A stretch of DNA of 21,454 bases from JAGVUD01 sp052033935 (GTDB taxonomy: Bacteria > Armatimonadota > UBA5829 > DSUL01). The position numbers and the translations under genes are program-made. The stretch covers positions 1 through 21,454 of the forward strand of contig JBPOJE010000054.1 in assembly GCA_052033935.1 (NCBI GenBank), given 5' to 3'. Position 1 is the stretch's first letter; the number at the start of each line of letters is the position of its first letter. Of the stretch, positions 1 to 7,801 are shown in pieces. The notes under the pieces are model-generated. The model was given only the letters and a program-made list of their open reading frames with translations. It was not told where the DNA came from and made no database searches.

Positions 1-120
1 ACCGTGTTGATCCAACCGAATACTCCTGTGTTTGCCGGAGCAGTTCGGCTTCTCGGTACGATTCCTTTCCGAGGCAGCGACTCGTTTTCAGTACGATTAC
101 TCGGGAGGCAATTCGGATTG

Positions 121-150
121 TTGACACTCGAAGGGTGAGACTGCTAGAAT
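121..150 (+). promoter_or_regulatory. Sigma70-type promoter overlapping a degenerate CIRCE operator, upstream of hrcA
   Basis: A -35 box TTGACA (121-126) and a -10 box TAGAAT (145-150) are separated by 18 bp. On the same bases lies TTGACACTC-N9-GACTGCTAG (121-147). Compared with the HrcA operator CIRCE (TTAGCACTC-N9-GAGTGCTAA), each 9-base arm matches at 7 positions and the 9-bp spacer is exact. The operator therefore covers both promoter boxes, which fits repression by HrcA of its own operon. Transcription would start near 157, so the GTG at 155 would not lie in this transcript; this favours the internal ATG at 224 as the hrcA start. Sequence matches are seen directly; regulation is inferred from the family. 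Confidence 0.65.
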
Positions 151-223
151 CGGTGTGTCCAGGGCACAGGGGGAGGTCCTTCGGATTCTGCTCTGCCTTA
201 CCCAGCCCAGCGGTCCTGCTTAT

Positions 224-1252
224 ATGATTCTGGATGAACGCAAACAGAAGATACTGGCCGCCGTCATTCACGCGCACGTGCGCACCGCCGGGCCAGTCGC
301 CTCCGAACAGGTCACCTGCTTTTGCGATCTCGGAGTGAAGTCCGCCACCATCCGCAACGAAATGGCCGAGATATCCGAGATGGGTTATCTCCGCCAGCCT
401 CACACCAGCGCCGGGCGTATCCCGTCGGACAAGGGCTACCGCTTCTACGTTGATCGCCTGATGCCACGCGAGACATGGCCGCTGCCGCGTCAGGCCGAGG
501 AGACCGAGCATTTCCGCGTGCATTCCGCTGTGGACGACCTTATGGCCGCCACCTGCCGCGTGCTGTCGGCTATCACGAATCTGGTGGCCATGGCGACCGT
601 GCCGTCGGCGGAGACGGTCTCGCTCCAGTGGCTCGACGTGCGGCGTGTCTCGTCTGACAGAGTTGTCATTATGACCCTCTGGTCAAACGGGCAGATTCGC
701 CACTCACTTCTGCAGTGGCGCTGCGCGGCCTCCTATATCGAGAGGGCCATGCGAATGATCGCGCCTTGGGTTACCGGCAAGTCTCACGAGAATATCAGCG
801 CCCTGAACCTGGGGGACGGGCAGCTTCCAGAAGCCCAGATAAGCAGTCTAGCGCGCGCCATGCTCGACGTGCTGAAGCAGATCGCCGTGGATGTCGCGAG
901 CCCGGAGCTATTTGTTGATGGTACAAGCTGCTTCGCTCGGCAGCCCGAGTTCCGCGAGAATCCGGCCATGGAGCTTGTACTCGCCGTGCTCGAGGAGCAT
1001 AAGACCCTTGCGCGGGTTCTGGAGGCCGCGGCTGTCGGGCCTCGGCCGCAGGCCGTCATCGGCCACGAGAACCCGCTTGAGCCGTTGCGCGAATGTAGCC
1101 TGGTGGCCGTGGAGTATGCTGCCCGAAGCGGCGTTGGAGGAGGCATTGGAGTCTGCGGTCCCACCCGCATGGACTATGCGCGGGTGACGGCCGCTGTGGA
1201 TTACGTCGCGCGCAGTCTGTCCACCGCACTGTCCGACATCCTGCCGTCCTGA
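224..1252 (+). CDS. hrcA: Heat-inducible transcription repressor HrcA
   Basis: HrcA represses heat-shock operons by binding CIRCE operators, and its activity is normally tuned by a chaperonin. From ATG 224 the protein is 342 residues, the usual family length, and opens with the typical 'LDERKQKIL' start. The winged-helix region (about residues 20-75) carries the conserved 'ATIRNEMAE' and 'QPHTSAGRIPSDKGYR' signatures, and the C-terminus keeps 'GPTRMDYARV'. The frame stays open upstream to a GTG at 155, but that codon would fall before the predicted transcription start. No good Shine-Dalgarno lies just before ATG 224; a G-rich stretch (169-176) is about 47 bases upstream, so the exact start is not settled. 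The stop TGA shares its last base with the next gene's ATG, implying translational coupling to the chaperonin. Confidence 0.93.
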   Translation: MILDERKQKILAAVIHAHVRTAGPVASEQVTCFCDLGVKSATIRNEMAEISEMGYLRQPHTSAGRIPSDKGYRFYVDRLMPRETWPLPRQAEETEHFRVHSAVDDLMAATCRVLSAITNLVAMATVPSAETVSLQWLDVRRVSSDRVVIMTLWSNGQIRHSLLQWRCAASYIERAMRMIAPWVTGKSHENISALNLGDGQLPEAQISSLARAMLDVLKQIAVDVASPELFVDGTSCFARQPEFRENPAMELVLAVLEEHKTLARVLEAAAVGPRPQAVIGHENPLEPLRECSLVAVEYAARSGVGGGIGVCGPTRMDYARVTAAVDYVARSLSTALSDILPS

Positions 1253-2829
1253 TGCCACCCAACGACAGCGCCGGACATCCTTCCTCGCGGGAGCCGGATC
1301 CCCGCTACTCGGCCCTGATTTCCAATGCGGCGGCTATCCGTGCGGTTGCCTCCGCCGTCGAGTCCACTCTCGGCCCGAAGGGCCTCAACTGCATGCTCGT
1401 GGACAGGGGCGGTGATGTGACTGTCACCAACGACGGCAGCACCATCCTTTCGCGCATTGATGCCTCGCACCCCGCCGCCCGCATTCTTGTGCGCGCTGCG
1501 CGGTCACAGGACGAGGAGGTCGGCGACGGCACCACAACAACCGCCGTGCTCGCCGCTGCGCTCATCTCTGAGGGGCAGAGCCACGTGCTGCGCGGCGTGC
1601 CGGTCTCGATGCTCATTGAAGGGCTGCGGTGCGGCATAGCGGCGGCAGTCGAGTTCGTCGAGTCCCGCGCCATCCGGTGCGAAAGCATCGAGGACGCGGC
1701 GCTGGAGTCCGCCGTCAGGGTCGCCGCGCGCGGAGAAGAGCAGATTGCGCGCACCGTTTTGAATGCTGCGGCGGTTCTGGGGGGGGAACGTCTTATCGAG
1801 CCGGGCTTCGACCTGCGGCAGTCACTCGTGCTCGCTCCGGGCGGGTGGACAGAAAGCTTTGCCGGCATAGTGCTGGCGCGGGGTCGGCTGAACCGTCAGA
1901 TGCCCGAAGAGCTCTCGAACGTGACCTGCCTGGTCATCAGTGACGCCCTCGAACCGGAGGCCGTTGAGGCTGAGGCGCTTACGACCGAGCGGGGCTTCTC
2001 TGTTTACGTTCAGAATCTTGAGCGTTTCAAGGCGAGCGTGGTCGCTTTGGCGGCGACAGGCGTCGGTCTTGTGGTTGTGCAGAAGGGCGTGCACGATCTC
2101 GCGGAACAGGCGCTCACCGAGGCCGGGTGCATCGTGCTGCGGCGGGTAGGAGTTAGCGACATCGCACGGCTTGCCGGACATACGGGCGCGCGGGTGCTCA
2201 AGAGGCAGGCGCTGCTGGACGGGCCTGTTCCCGTTGACGCGTTCGGAAAAGCCGTATCCGTGGAAACCGACAGCCGTCGGGGACACGTTCTCATTAAGGG
2301 GGGTGCGGGCGAGCCTGCCGCCACGGTGCTGGTGGGCGCGGGCACGCGCGAGGTGGCCGAGGAGACGCGGCGGATTGCCGAAGACGCGTGCGGGGCGCTT
2401 CAGTCCGCGCTTCGCACCGGGCTTGCGCCGGGCGGTGGCTCGGTGGAACTCGCCGGGGCCAGATCGCTTGACGCCATCCGGGCTCAGGTTTCAGGAATGG
2501 CGGCTTACGGTCTGGATTGCGTGCGCGAAGCGCTCAGCAAGCCGCTCGCGCAGATTGCCGCCAACGCGGGGTACAATCCTCTCGAGAAAGTGGAGCAGGC
2601 CTCGGCTGCGCAGGAACGCGCGCATTCGTGCAGCATCGGGATAGACTGCGACAGCGGCGAGGCGGTGGATATGCTGGCGCTTGGCGTGCTCGACCCTGTG
2701 GGGGTGCGGACGCGCGCGATTGCGACGGCGGGAGAGGTGGCCGAGGCGGTTCTCAGGATTAACACCATCGTTCGAATGAAGGATGTCCCGGGCGAAGAGG
2801 GCGTCTCGAACGTGGATGGCGGAGTTTGA
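1252..2829 (+). CDS. Archaeal-like chaperonin (thermosome-type; probable bacterial group III)
   Basis: This is a 60-kDa chaperonin of 525 residues, but it reads as thermosome/CCT type rather than GroEL. Residues 36-63 (ESTLGPKG, MLVD, VTNDGSTIL), 'HPAARILV' near 73-80, 'QDEEVGDGTTTTAVLA' (86-101) and the end 'GVLDPVGVRTRAI...AVLRINTIV' all follow group II consensus. The apical part (about 205-312) has the group II pattern running from 'GIVL' through a charged helical protrusion to 'VVVQKGVHDLAEQAL' and 'LRRV', suggesting a built-in lid and no need for GroES. The ATPase Asp lies in GDGTTT, and 'APGGGSVELA' (392-401) is the second nucleotide region. The gene starts on the last base of the hrcA stop and precedes grpE by 7 bp. 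Bacterial group III chaperonins are known from this hrcA/grpE setting; assignment to group III rather than a transferred archaeal gene is inference. Confidence 0.9.
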   Translation: MPPNDSAGHPSSREPDPRYSALISNAAAIRAVASAVESTLGPKGLNCMLVDRGGDVTVTNDGSTILSRIDASHPAARILVRAARSQDEEVGDGTTTTAVLAAALISEGQSHVLRGVPVSMLIEGLRCGIAAAVEFVESRAIRCESIEDAALESAVRVAARGEEQIARTVLNAAAVLGGERLIEPGFDLRQSLVLAPGGWTESFAGIVLARGRLNRQMPEELSNVTCLVISDALEPEAVEAEALTTERGFSVYVQNLERFKASVVALAATGVGLVVVQKGVHDLAEQALTEAGCIVLRRVGVSDIARLAGHTGARVLKRQALLDGPVPVDAFGKAVSVETDSRRGHVLIKGGAGEPAATVLVGAGTREVAEETRRIAEDACGALQSALRTGLAPGGGSVELAGARSLDAIRAQVSGMAAYGLDCVREALSKPLAQIAANAGYNPLEKVEQASAAQERAHSCSIGIDCDSGEAVDMLALGVLDPVGVRTRAIATAGEVAEAVLRINTIVRMKDVPGEEGVSNVDGGV

Positions 2830-2836
2830 AGGGTTT

Positions 2837-3406
2837 ATGAGCAAGCATCGGGTGAAGATAACCGACGGATCGGACGATTCTGGACAGCAGGAAGAGACCG
2901 TGCAGCCGGAAGCGGCCGAAGAGGTTGCCGCGGAGGACATCGAGGCGCTGAAAGCCGCGCTCGAAGACGCAACTGCGCGCGCTGACCACGAGCACGACCT
3001 GCACCTGCGGGCGCTGGCGGAGTTTCGCAACTTCCGTCGGCGGGAGACCGAGCGTCAGGACGCCGTGAGGCAGTTCGCTTCCCGCGAGCTGGTTCTGAAA
3101 CTACTCGCTATTGTGGATGACTTCGAACGGGCGCTCGAGTCCGCCGCGAAATCCCAGGATTTTGACGCCCTCCACGAAGGGCTAGACCTCACGGTGCGCA
3201 AGCTCGCGGAGATGCTGGAAGGGGAGGGTGTTCGCCCTATTGAGGCGGTCGGCCAGCAGTTCGACCCGGCCATGCATGAGGCCGTGATGCGGGTGGAGGA
3301 CAGCGAGCATCCGGACAACACGGTTGTTGATGAGTTGCAGAAGGGCTACACGATGGACTCGGAGGTCATCCGGCCATCACGGGTCAGCGTAGCGGTATCG
3401 CCGTAG
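2837..3406 (+). CDS. grpE: Nucleotide exchange factor GrpE
   Basis: GrpE is the co-chaperone that speeds ADP release from DnaK. From ATG 2837 the protein is 189 residues: an acidic, disordered N-terminus (1-50), a long helix with the conserved 'LAEFRNFRRRE' (60-70), 'LLAIVDDFERALE' (89-101), and a C-terminal beta domain with 'FDPAMHEAV' (142-150) and 'LQKGYTMDSEVIRPSRVSV' (167-185). The frame is open from 2783, inside the chaperonin gene, but the start at 2837 has AAGGG just upstream, gives the normal length and lies 7 bp after the chaperonin stop. The usual partner gene dnaK does not follow; a DAHP synthase does. Confidence 0.95.
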   Translation: MSKHRVKITDGSDDSGQQEETVQPEAAEEVAAEDIEALKAALEDATARADHEHDLHLRALAEFRNFRRRETERQDAVRQFASRELVLKLLAIVDDFERALESAAKSQDFDALHEGLDLTVRKLAEMLEGEGVRPIEAVGQQFDPAMHEAVMRVEDSEHPDNTVVDELQKGYTMDSEVIRPSRVSVAVSP

Positions 3407-3420
3407 GTAGGATGGGCTAG

Positions 3421-4443
3421 TTGATCATAATCATGGATCCCGGCGCGAGCGCCGGGGAAGTCAGCGAAGTCAACGAAGAGATTGGGCGGCTGGGGCTTCG
3501 CCCGTTCATCAACCCGGGCGTCGAGCGCAAGGTAATCGCCGTGCTCGGCGAGATGAACGTCACCAAAGCCGAGCTAATCGAGCATTTCTCCATGTTCCCG
3601 GGGGTCGCCCGGGTCGAGCTGATCTCGGACCTCTGGAAGCTCGCGTCGCGCACCTATCACCCGGACGCTACTGTGGTGGACGTGAACGGCGTGCCTGTGG
3701 GCGATCAGCGGGTCACGGTAATCGCCGGCCCCTGCAGCGTCGAGAGCGAGGAGCAGACGCTCGGCGTCGCCCGGCAGATCAAAGAGATGGGTGCCGTTCT
3801 GCTGCGGGGTGGTGCCTTCAAGCCGCGCTCATCGCCGTACAGCTTTCAGGGTTTGGGTGAGAAGGGCCTCAAGATTCTGGCGCGGGCACGCGAGGAAACC
3901 GGCCTGCCCGTCGTGACCGAAGTGATGGACACTCACGAGGTGGCGCTAGTCGAGCAGTATGCCGACGTCCTCCAGATCGGCGCGCGCAACATGCAGAACT
4001 ACACACTGCTCAAGGCGTGCGGAAGCTCGGGGAAGGCCGTTCTGCTCAAACGCGGTATGGGGTCAAAGATCAAAGACCTGCTGATGAGCGCCGAATATAT
4101 CCTCAGCGAAGGCAACCCCAACGTGATTCTCTGCGAACGGGGAATCACCACGTTCGAGGACTCCACGCGCAACACAACCGACATCAACGCCGTGCCGGTT
4201 CTCAAGAGTTGGACGCATCTGCCGGTCATCCTGGACCCCAGCCATTCGACTGGCGATTGGAAATACGTGGGCCCCATTGCAAGGGCGGCCATTGCCAGCG
4301 GGGCCGATGGCGTGATGGTGGAGGTTCACGGCGATCCCCAGCGCGCCAAGAGCGATGGAATGCAGTCGCTGAGGCCCGAGAAGTTCAGCGAACTGGTGGA
4401 TTCCCTGCGCTCGGTGGCGCAGGCTGTCGGGCGCACTCTCTAG
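3421..4443 (+). CDS. aroF: 3-deoxy-7-phosphoheptulonate (DAHP) synthase, Thermotoga/Bacillus type with N-terminal ACT-like domain
   Basis: It condenses phosphoenolpyruvate with erythrose 4-phosphate, the first step of the shikimate pathway. The 340-residue protein follows the Thermotoga-type enzyme end to end: an N-terminal ferredoxin/ACT-like regulatory domain (1-90), known in relatives for feedback by aromatic amino acids, then a TIM barrel with 'IAGPCSVES' (101-109), 'GGAFKPRSSPYSFQGLGE', 'QIGARNMQN', 'LLKRGM' and 'LCERGITTFE'. Metal ligands expected from the family are present: Cys105, His275 (DPSHS), Glu301 (VEVH) and Asp312 (SDG). I chose the TTG at 3421 because relatives begin 'MIIVM.PGA'; ATG 3433 would remove the first beta strand. 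It starts 14 bp after grpE on the same strand and is probably cotranscribed with the heat-shock genes. Confidence 0.93.
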   Translation: MIIIMDPGASAGEVSEVNEEIGRLGLRPFINPGVERKVIAVLGEMNVTKAELIEHFSMFPGVARVELISDLWKLASRTYHPDATVVDVNGVPVGDQRVTVIAGPCSVESEEQTLGVARQIKEMGAVLLRGGAFKPRSSPYSFQGLGEKGLKILARAREETGLPVVTEVMDTHEVALVEQYADVLQIGARNMQNYTLLKACGSSGKAVLLKRGMGSKIKDLLMSAEYILSEGNPNVILCERGITTFEDSTRNTTDINAVPVLKSWTHLPVILDPSHSTGDWKYVGPIARAAIASGADGVMVEVHGDPQRAKSDGMQSLRPEKFSELVDSLRSVAQAVGRTL

Positions 4444-4543
4444 CACCTGCTTGCCTAAGTCCTCGGCAGCATGAGCGGCGTAGTATAGCCCCTTGTGGGC
4501 GTCCCAACAGACTCGCGTCCTAATACTGTGAGCCGGTGCTCCG

Positions 4544-4578
4544 GCATCCGGGACCGCGGTGGGCACTGCCCCGGATGC
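4544..4578. terminator. Hairpin between convergent genes, possible terminator
   Basis: GCATCCGGG (4544-4552) and CCCGGATGC (4570-4578) form a perfect 9-bp stem around a 17-base loop. It lies between the ends of the DAHP synthase (+, stop 4443) and the DUF1080 gene (-, stop 4593). There is no T-run on either side, so it may be a weak or Rho-assisted bidirectional terminator. The rest of 4444-4592 shows no gene. Confidence 0.35.
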
Positions 4579-4592
4579 GGAGTCTCAAACCC

Positions 4593-5351
4593 TCAGTAGC
4601 GCTGCGCGCCCTGCTCCGGCAGCGGCAGTACCCACACGTTGCGGAACTCGCACGGGTTGCCATGGTCCTGGAGAACGATCGGACCCGGCTCCCAGATCTC
4701 CCCGAAGTTCTCGCCCCACGTCGGGCCATCTATCTCGAAGTTGTTCTGGATCGGTGTGCCGTTCAGAAACACCGTTATGCGGGCGTGCTCGGTGAGCTTC
4801 TTGTCCGAATCGAAGCGCGGCGCCCGAAACACGATGTCGTAGCTCTGCCACTCGCGAGGCTTCTTGTACGCTTTCAGCAGCGGCGCGCCCTTACTGTAGA
4901 TGCCGCCGCAGTCGCCCGAGCCTACCTCGTCAAGACCGTACGAGTCCAGCACCTGAACCTCGTAGCGCCCCTGTAGAAAGACTCCGCTGTTGCCGCGTCC
5001 CTGTCCCTTCGCATCCGGCATGTAGGGAACCTTAAACTCGACGTGCAGCAGGCAGTCGGTGAACTTCTGCTTGCTGACGATGTCTCCGCCGCTGACGACC
5101 ATCGCGCCCTTTACGACCTTCCAGGCCGCGTTCTGGTTCGATCCGCGCTTCAGCCAGTTGGCCGCTACATCCTCGGCCTTGCCGCCGAAGAGGACGATGG
5201 CATTCTGCGCCACGCTGTCGGGAATCCGGCCGCCGGTTGATGCCTTAAGGCCTGCGCTGTTGGTGGCCGAGGCGGCAAGCGCGAGTCCGGCGAGTGACCC
5301 GATCAAGCCCACCGTCACGCGACGGCCGATAGTTGCTGAAAGTGTGTTCAT
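4593..5351 (-). CDS. Secreted DUF1080 (3-keto-disaccharide hydrolase-like) protein
   Basis: A single DUF1080 (3-keto-disaccharide hydrolase) domain fills the mature protein. Members have a concanavalin-like jelly-roll fold and some act on 3-keto-glycosides. From ATG 5351 it has 252 residues, with a signal peptide ('RRVTVGLIGSLAGLALAASA') in the first 30. Family hallmarks are 'WKVVKGAMVVSGGDIVSKQKF', 'GNSGVFLQGRYEVQVLDSYG', 'CGGIYSKGAPL', 'KPREWQSYDIVFRAPRF' and 'GPIVLQDHGNPCEFRNVWV'. The frame is open to 5402, but AGAAGG lies 7 bases before ATG 5351 and that start places the signal peptide at the N-terminus. A weak -10-like GATAAT is at 5407-5412 on the same strand. The substrate is not evident from the sequence. 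Confidence 0.9.
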   Translation of the reverse strand: MNTLSATIGRRVTVGLIGSLAGLALAASATNSAGLKASTGGRIPDSVAQNAIVLFGGKAEDVAANWLKRGSNQNAAWKVVKGAMVVSGGDIVSKQKFTDCLLHVEFKVPYMPDAKGQGRGNSGVFLQGRYEVQVLDSYGLDEVGSGDCGGIYSKGAPLLKAYKKPREWQSYDIVFRAPRFDSDKKLTEHARITVFLNGTPIQNNFEIDGPTWGENFGEIWEPGPIVLQDHGNPCEFRNVWVLPLPEQGAQRY

Positions 5352-5458
5352 ACGTGTGCCTTCTTTTCGATGATTCTGGATTGACTGATAATCCTCAGCC
5401 ACCTATATTATCACTTCCGCACGAATCCGGTATTCCCTCCCGCCCGCTAGATGGCGCG

Positions 5459-6373
5459 TTACTTTTCGAACCAGCGCCGCGCACGAGTCACCTGGTCAAT
5501 CGCGTTCATGTGCCGCTGCCGCATCTCTTCGAGCGTGATGCGCCACGGTGTCTGCATGAAACCGAGCAGCCGCTCTGGCGCTAAGCGCTCCTTTGCGAAG
5601 CGAACCGTGTTCTCGAAGTTAACATCGTTCGAGTGGTTGCTGCCGGTCGGCGTCTGGTCGTAACCGTGCTGATCCATCTCGATGTACGGCTTCACCATCG
5701 GGGCTTTGGGGTCAAGATGCTCGTCGTAGAACCAGTTACTCTGCAACACCGATTTAGGCATCTTTTCGTAGAACAATTCGGGGTGGTTCCACACATAGTC
5801 CGACCATATCCATGCCCTCGTGCCTGCCTTCTCCACCGCGTCAACCAGAAGCTGGAAGTCGTGCCACCAGAGCTCCCACTGCCTCACCACAGCGTAGGCC
5901 CAGTGCTTCTGATGCGGGAAGGTCTCCTCGTCCATTCCGATGTGGAAGTATCGGGGTGTGTCGAAGATGGCGCTCACCTCGGCGATAAGGTCCCGGCACA
6001 CTTCGTAGTAAACGGGAGTCGAGAGCATGCGCGAATACGGGCCGAGCCAGGCGTCGTGGGCGGCCGAGAAGTTGAGCTTGGGAATGGGCTCCAGTCCCAT
6101 CGCCCGGCATCGCGCCAGCTCCTCTTTCAGCCGTTCCACCGTCCAGGCGTTCTCGATTGCAATCTCGGGATGGCTTTCGTAGCGCACGGCGTCGCCGAGG
6201 TCGAACAGCAGCATGTTGACTCCGCCGTCCGACATCGCCTTCAGCAGGTCGTTGTAGAGCGGCTCGTCGAACCGCATGTACGGCAGTGCATTGTGGTGCG
6301 CATAGACCAGCTCGGGCGACGGGCGGTCTATCCACATGTTGTAGCTCAGGTGGAGCAGATAGGACCAGAACAT
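5459..6373 (-). CDS. GH20-like TIM-barrel glycoside hydrolase family protein
   Basis: A 304-residue protein resembling the catalytic barrel of family 20 hexosaminidases. Visible features are 'YNDLLKAMSDGGVNMLLFDLGD' (strand/helix 1), 'LKEELARCRAMGLEPIPKLNFS' (79-103) and 'YFHIGMDEE' (142-150), which matches the GH20 'HIGGDE' motif with the Asp148-Glu149 pair. Downstream aromatic segments 'WIWSDYVW' and 'SNWFYDE' fit substrate-binding loops. There is no signal peptide, so it is probably cytoplasmic, and it lacks the accessory domains of full GH20 enzymes (usually over 450 residues). ATG 6373 is chosen because AAAGGA lies 8 bases upstream; the open frame to 6430 adds unlike sequence. Actual activity is uncertain; many such short homologues are uncharacterised. 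Confidence 0.72.
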   Translation of the reverse strand: MFWSYLLHLSYNMWIDRPSPELVYAHHNALPYMRFDEPLYNDLLKAMSDGGVNMLLFDLGDAVRYESHPEIAIENAWTVERLKEELARCRAMGLEPIPKLNFSAAHDAWLGPYSRMLSTPVYYEVCRDLIAEVSAIFDTPRYFHIGMDEETFPHQKHWAYAVVRQWELWWHDFQLLVDAVEKAGTRAWIWSDYVWNHPELFYEKMPKSVLQSNWFYDEHLDPKAPMVKPYIEMDQHGYDQTPTGSNHSNDVNFENTVRFAKERLAPERLLGFMQTPWRITLEEMRQRHMNAIDQVTRARRWFEK

Positions 6374-6420
6374 AAGCGATTCCTTTCTTCGGGGCGGATG
6401 CCTCCATCCCGGCGCCCACC

Positions 6421-6430
6421 AGTTTACCAT
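6421..6430 (-). promoter_or_regulatory. Possible extended -10 element for the GH20-like gene
   Basis: On the - strand, TGGTAAACT gives an extended -10 (TGN-TAAACT) about 48 bases before ATG 6373. No convincing -35 is seen. It would serve the GH20-like gene, divergent from the DegT-type gene's promoter. Confidence 0.3.
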
Positions 6431-6471
6431 GTTCCCGCCGCTGATACAGTGCCTTCGAGCTTCGCCGTGCG

Positions 6472-6501
6472 TTGACAGGGGTGGCGCGGGGGCGTTACAC
6501 T
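6472..6501 (+). promoter_or_regulatory. Sigma70-type promoter for the aminotransferase-alr genes
   Basis: TTGACA (6472-6477) and TACACT (6496-6501) are 18 bp apart, 50 bp before the DegT-type start codon at 6551. AAAGGA just upstream of 6541 supplies the ribosome binding site. Confidence 0.6.
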
Positions 6502-6550
6502 CGGTTTAGACCCGGCCGGAACGGCTCGGAAAGAAAGGACGACGGCGTCA

Positions 6551-7801
6551 ATGGCTCATCTGGCAATCAATGGCGGACCGAAAGTTCGCGAAAGGGCATT
6601 CCCGCGCTGGCCGGTTCACGGTGAAGCGGAGCGCAAGGCGATTCTCGATGTGCTCGAAAGCGGGCAGTGGGGCGGAGTGGAGCAGCGCGTTGTGCCGCGG
6701 TTTGAGGAGCAGTTCGCGGCGCTTCATCAGTGCGCGTACGGCGTGACCTGCACTAACGGCACCGCCGCGCTCGAAATCGCGATCCGGGCTCTGGGCATTT
6801 CCATCGGCGACGAGGTCATCCTGCCGCCCTACACCTTCATTGCGTCCGCGACCGCGATACTCCTGAATCAGGCCATCCCGGTTTTCGTGGATATTGACCC
6901 CGAGACCTACACGCTCGACCCATCGAAGATCGAAGAAGCAATCACGCCCAAGACGAAGGCCATCATGGCGGTGCACATCGGCGGAATGCCCTGCGATATG
7001 GATGCTATCCTCGACATCGCAAACAGGCACAAGCTGGCCGTAATTGAGGACAGTGCGCAGGCACACGGCGCCGAGTGGGCCGGGCAGCGCGTCGGGTCCA
7101 TCGGCACGGCCGGGTGCTTCAGCTTTCAGTCCAGCAAGAACATGACATCTGGCGAGGGCGGCATCATTGTCACAAACGACCAGGAAGTGTACGACCGCTG
7201 CTGGAGCATCCACAACGTGGGCCGCATCCCTGGCGGGCGCTGGTATGAGCACCCGAACCTGGGCGGCAATTTCCGCATGACCGAGTGGCAGGCAGCGATT
7301 CTGCTCGCGCAGATGGGGCGGCTTCACGATCAGATGAAGGTCCGTGACGCAAACGCGTGCTATCTCGCCGAGAAGCTCTCCCAGATTCCGGGCGTGTCTC
7401 CACAGAAGCGCTCGGAGAAGGTGACCTCGCATGCGTATCATATCTTCATCTTGCGATACAACGCCGAGGCTTTCGGCGGTGTGGATCGCGGTCTGTTCCT
7501 GAAGGCGCTCGCGGCCGAGGGGATTCCATGCTCCGGCGGCTATGTCCCGCTCTATAGAGAGGCCGTCTTCAGCCGCGCGCGCACCTCCGAATGTCCGTTT
7601 GCCTGCAAGCACGTGGAGCGTGTTGTGGACTACAGCACGGTCTCGTGCCCGGTTGCCGAGCACGCTTCGGCGAGCGAGGGGGTCTGGTTCACGCAGCCGA
7701 TGCTGACCGGCGACCGGTCCGACATGGACTCCATCGTCGAGGCCGTGGCCAAGCTCCATGCGCATCGCGACGAGCTGAAGCAGGCGGCGGAATCTGCTTG
7801 A
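6551..7801 (+). CDS. DegT/DnrJ/EryC1/StrS-family PLP-dependent aminotransferase
   Basis: A 416-residue fold-type I aminotransferase of the family that aminates keto-sugars or cyclitols. It opens with 'LAINGGPKVR', typical of a subfamily common in environmental heterotrophs. 'TCTNGTAALEIAIRALGI' (66-83) binds the PLP phosphate, 'VIEDSAQAHGAE' (164-175) holds the PLP-ring Asp167, and 'SFQSSKNMTSGEGG' (191-204) contains the Schiff-base Lys196. Downstream 'NFRMTEWQAAILLAQ' is also conserved. The start has an AAAGGA Shine-Dalgarno and a clear promoter. Its stop overlaps the proposed TTG start of alr, so the two are probably one operon. The amino-group acceptor cannot be told from the sequence; no nucleotide-sugar genes adjoin. 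Confidence 0.92.
   Translation: MAHLAINGGPKVRERAFPRWPVHGEAERKAILDVLESGQWGGVEQRVVPRFEEQFAALHQCAYGVTCTNGTAALEIAIRALGISIGDEVILPPYTFIASATAILLNQAIPVFVDIDPETYTLDPSKIEEAITPKTKAIMAVHIGGMPCDMDAILDIANRHKLAVIEDSAQAHGAEWAGQRVGSIGTAGCFSFQSSKNMTSGEGGIIVTNDQEVYDRCWSIHNVGRIPGGRWYEHPNLGGNFRMTEWQAAILLAQMGRLHDQMKVRDANACYLAEKLSQIPGVSPQKRSEKVTSHAYHIFILRYNAEAFGGVDRGLFLKALAAEGIPCSGGYVPLYREAVFSRARTSECPFACKHVERVVDYSTVSCPVAEHASASEGVWFTQPMLTGDRSDMDSIVEAVAKLHAHRDELKQAAESA

Noticed and set aside
57..105. Two similar segments around TACGATT (57 and 92) followed by GAGGCA or GGAGGCA
   Set aside because: Only two imperfect copies 35 bp apart; too weak to call a repeat or binding site.
1..138. An open frame from the window edge to TGA 136-138 as the tail of an upstream gene
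   Set aside because: The 45 residues show no recognisable family and the codon pattern is less GC-biased at third positions than the neighbours. Its end overlaps the hrcA promoter, so it may be chance.
155..223. GTG 155 as the hrcA start
   Set aside because: It lies at or before the predicted transcription start and adds 23 residues not typical of HrcA; ATG 224 gives the family's normal beginning.
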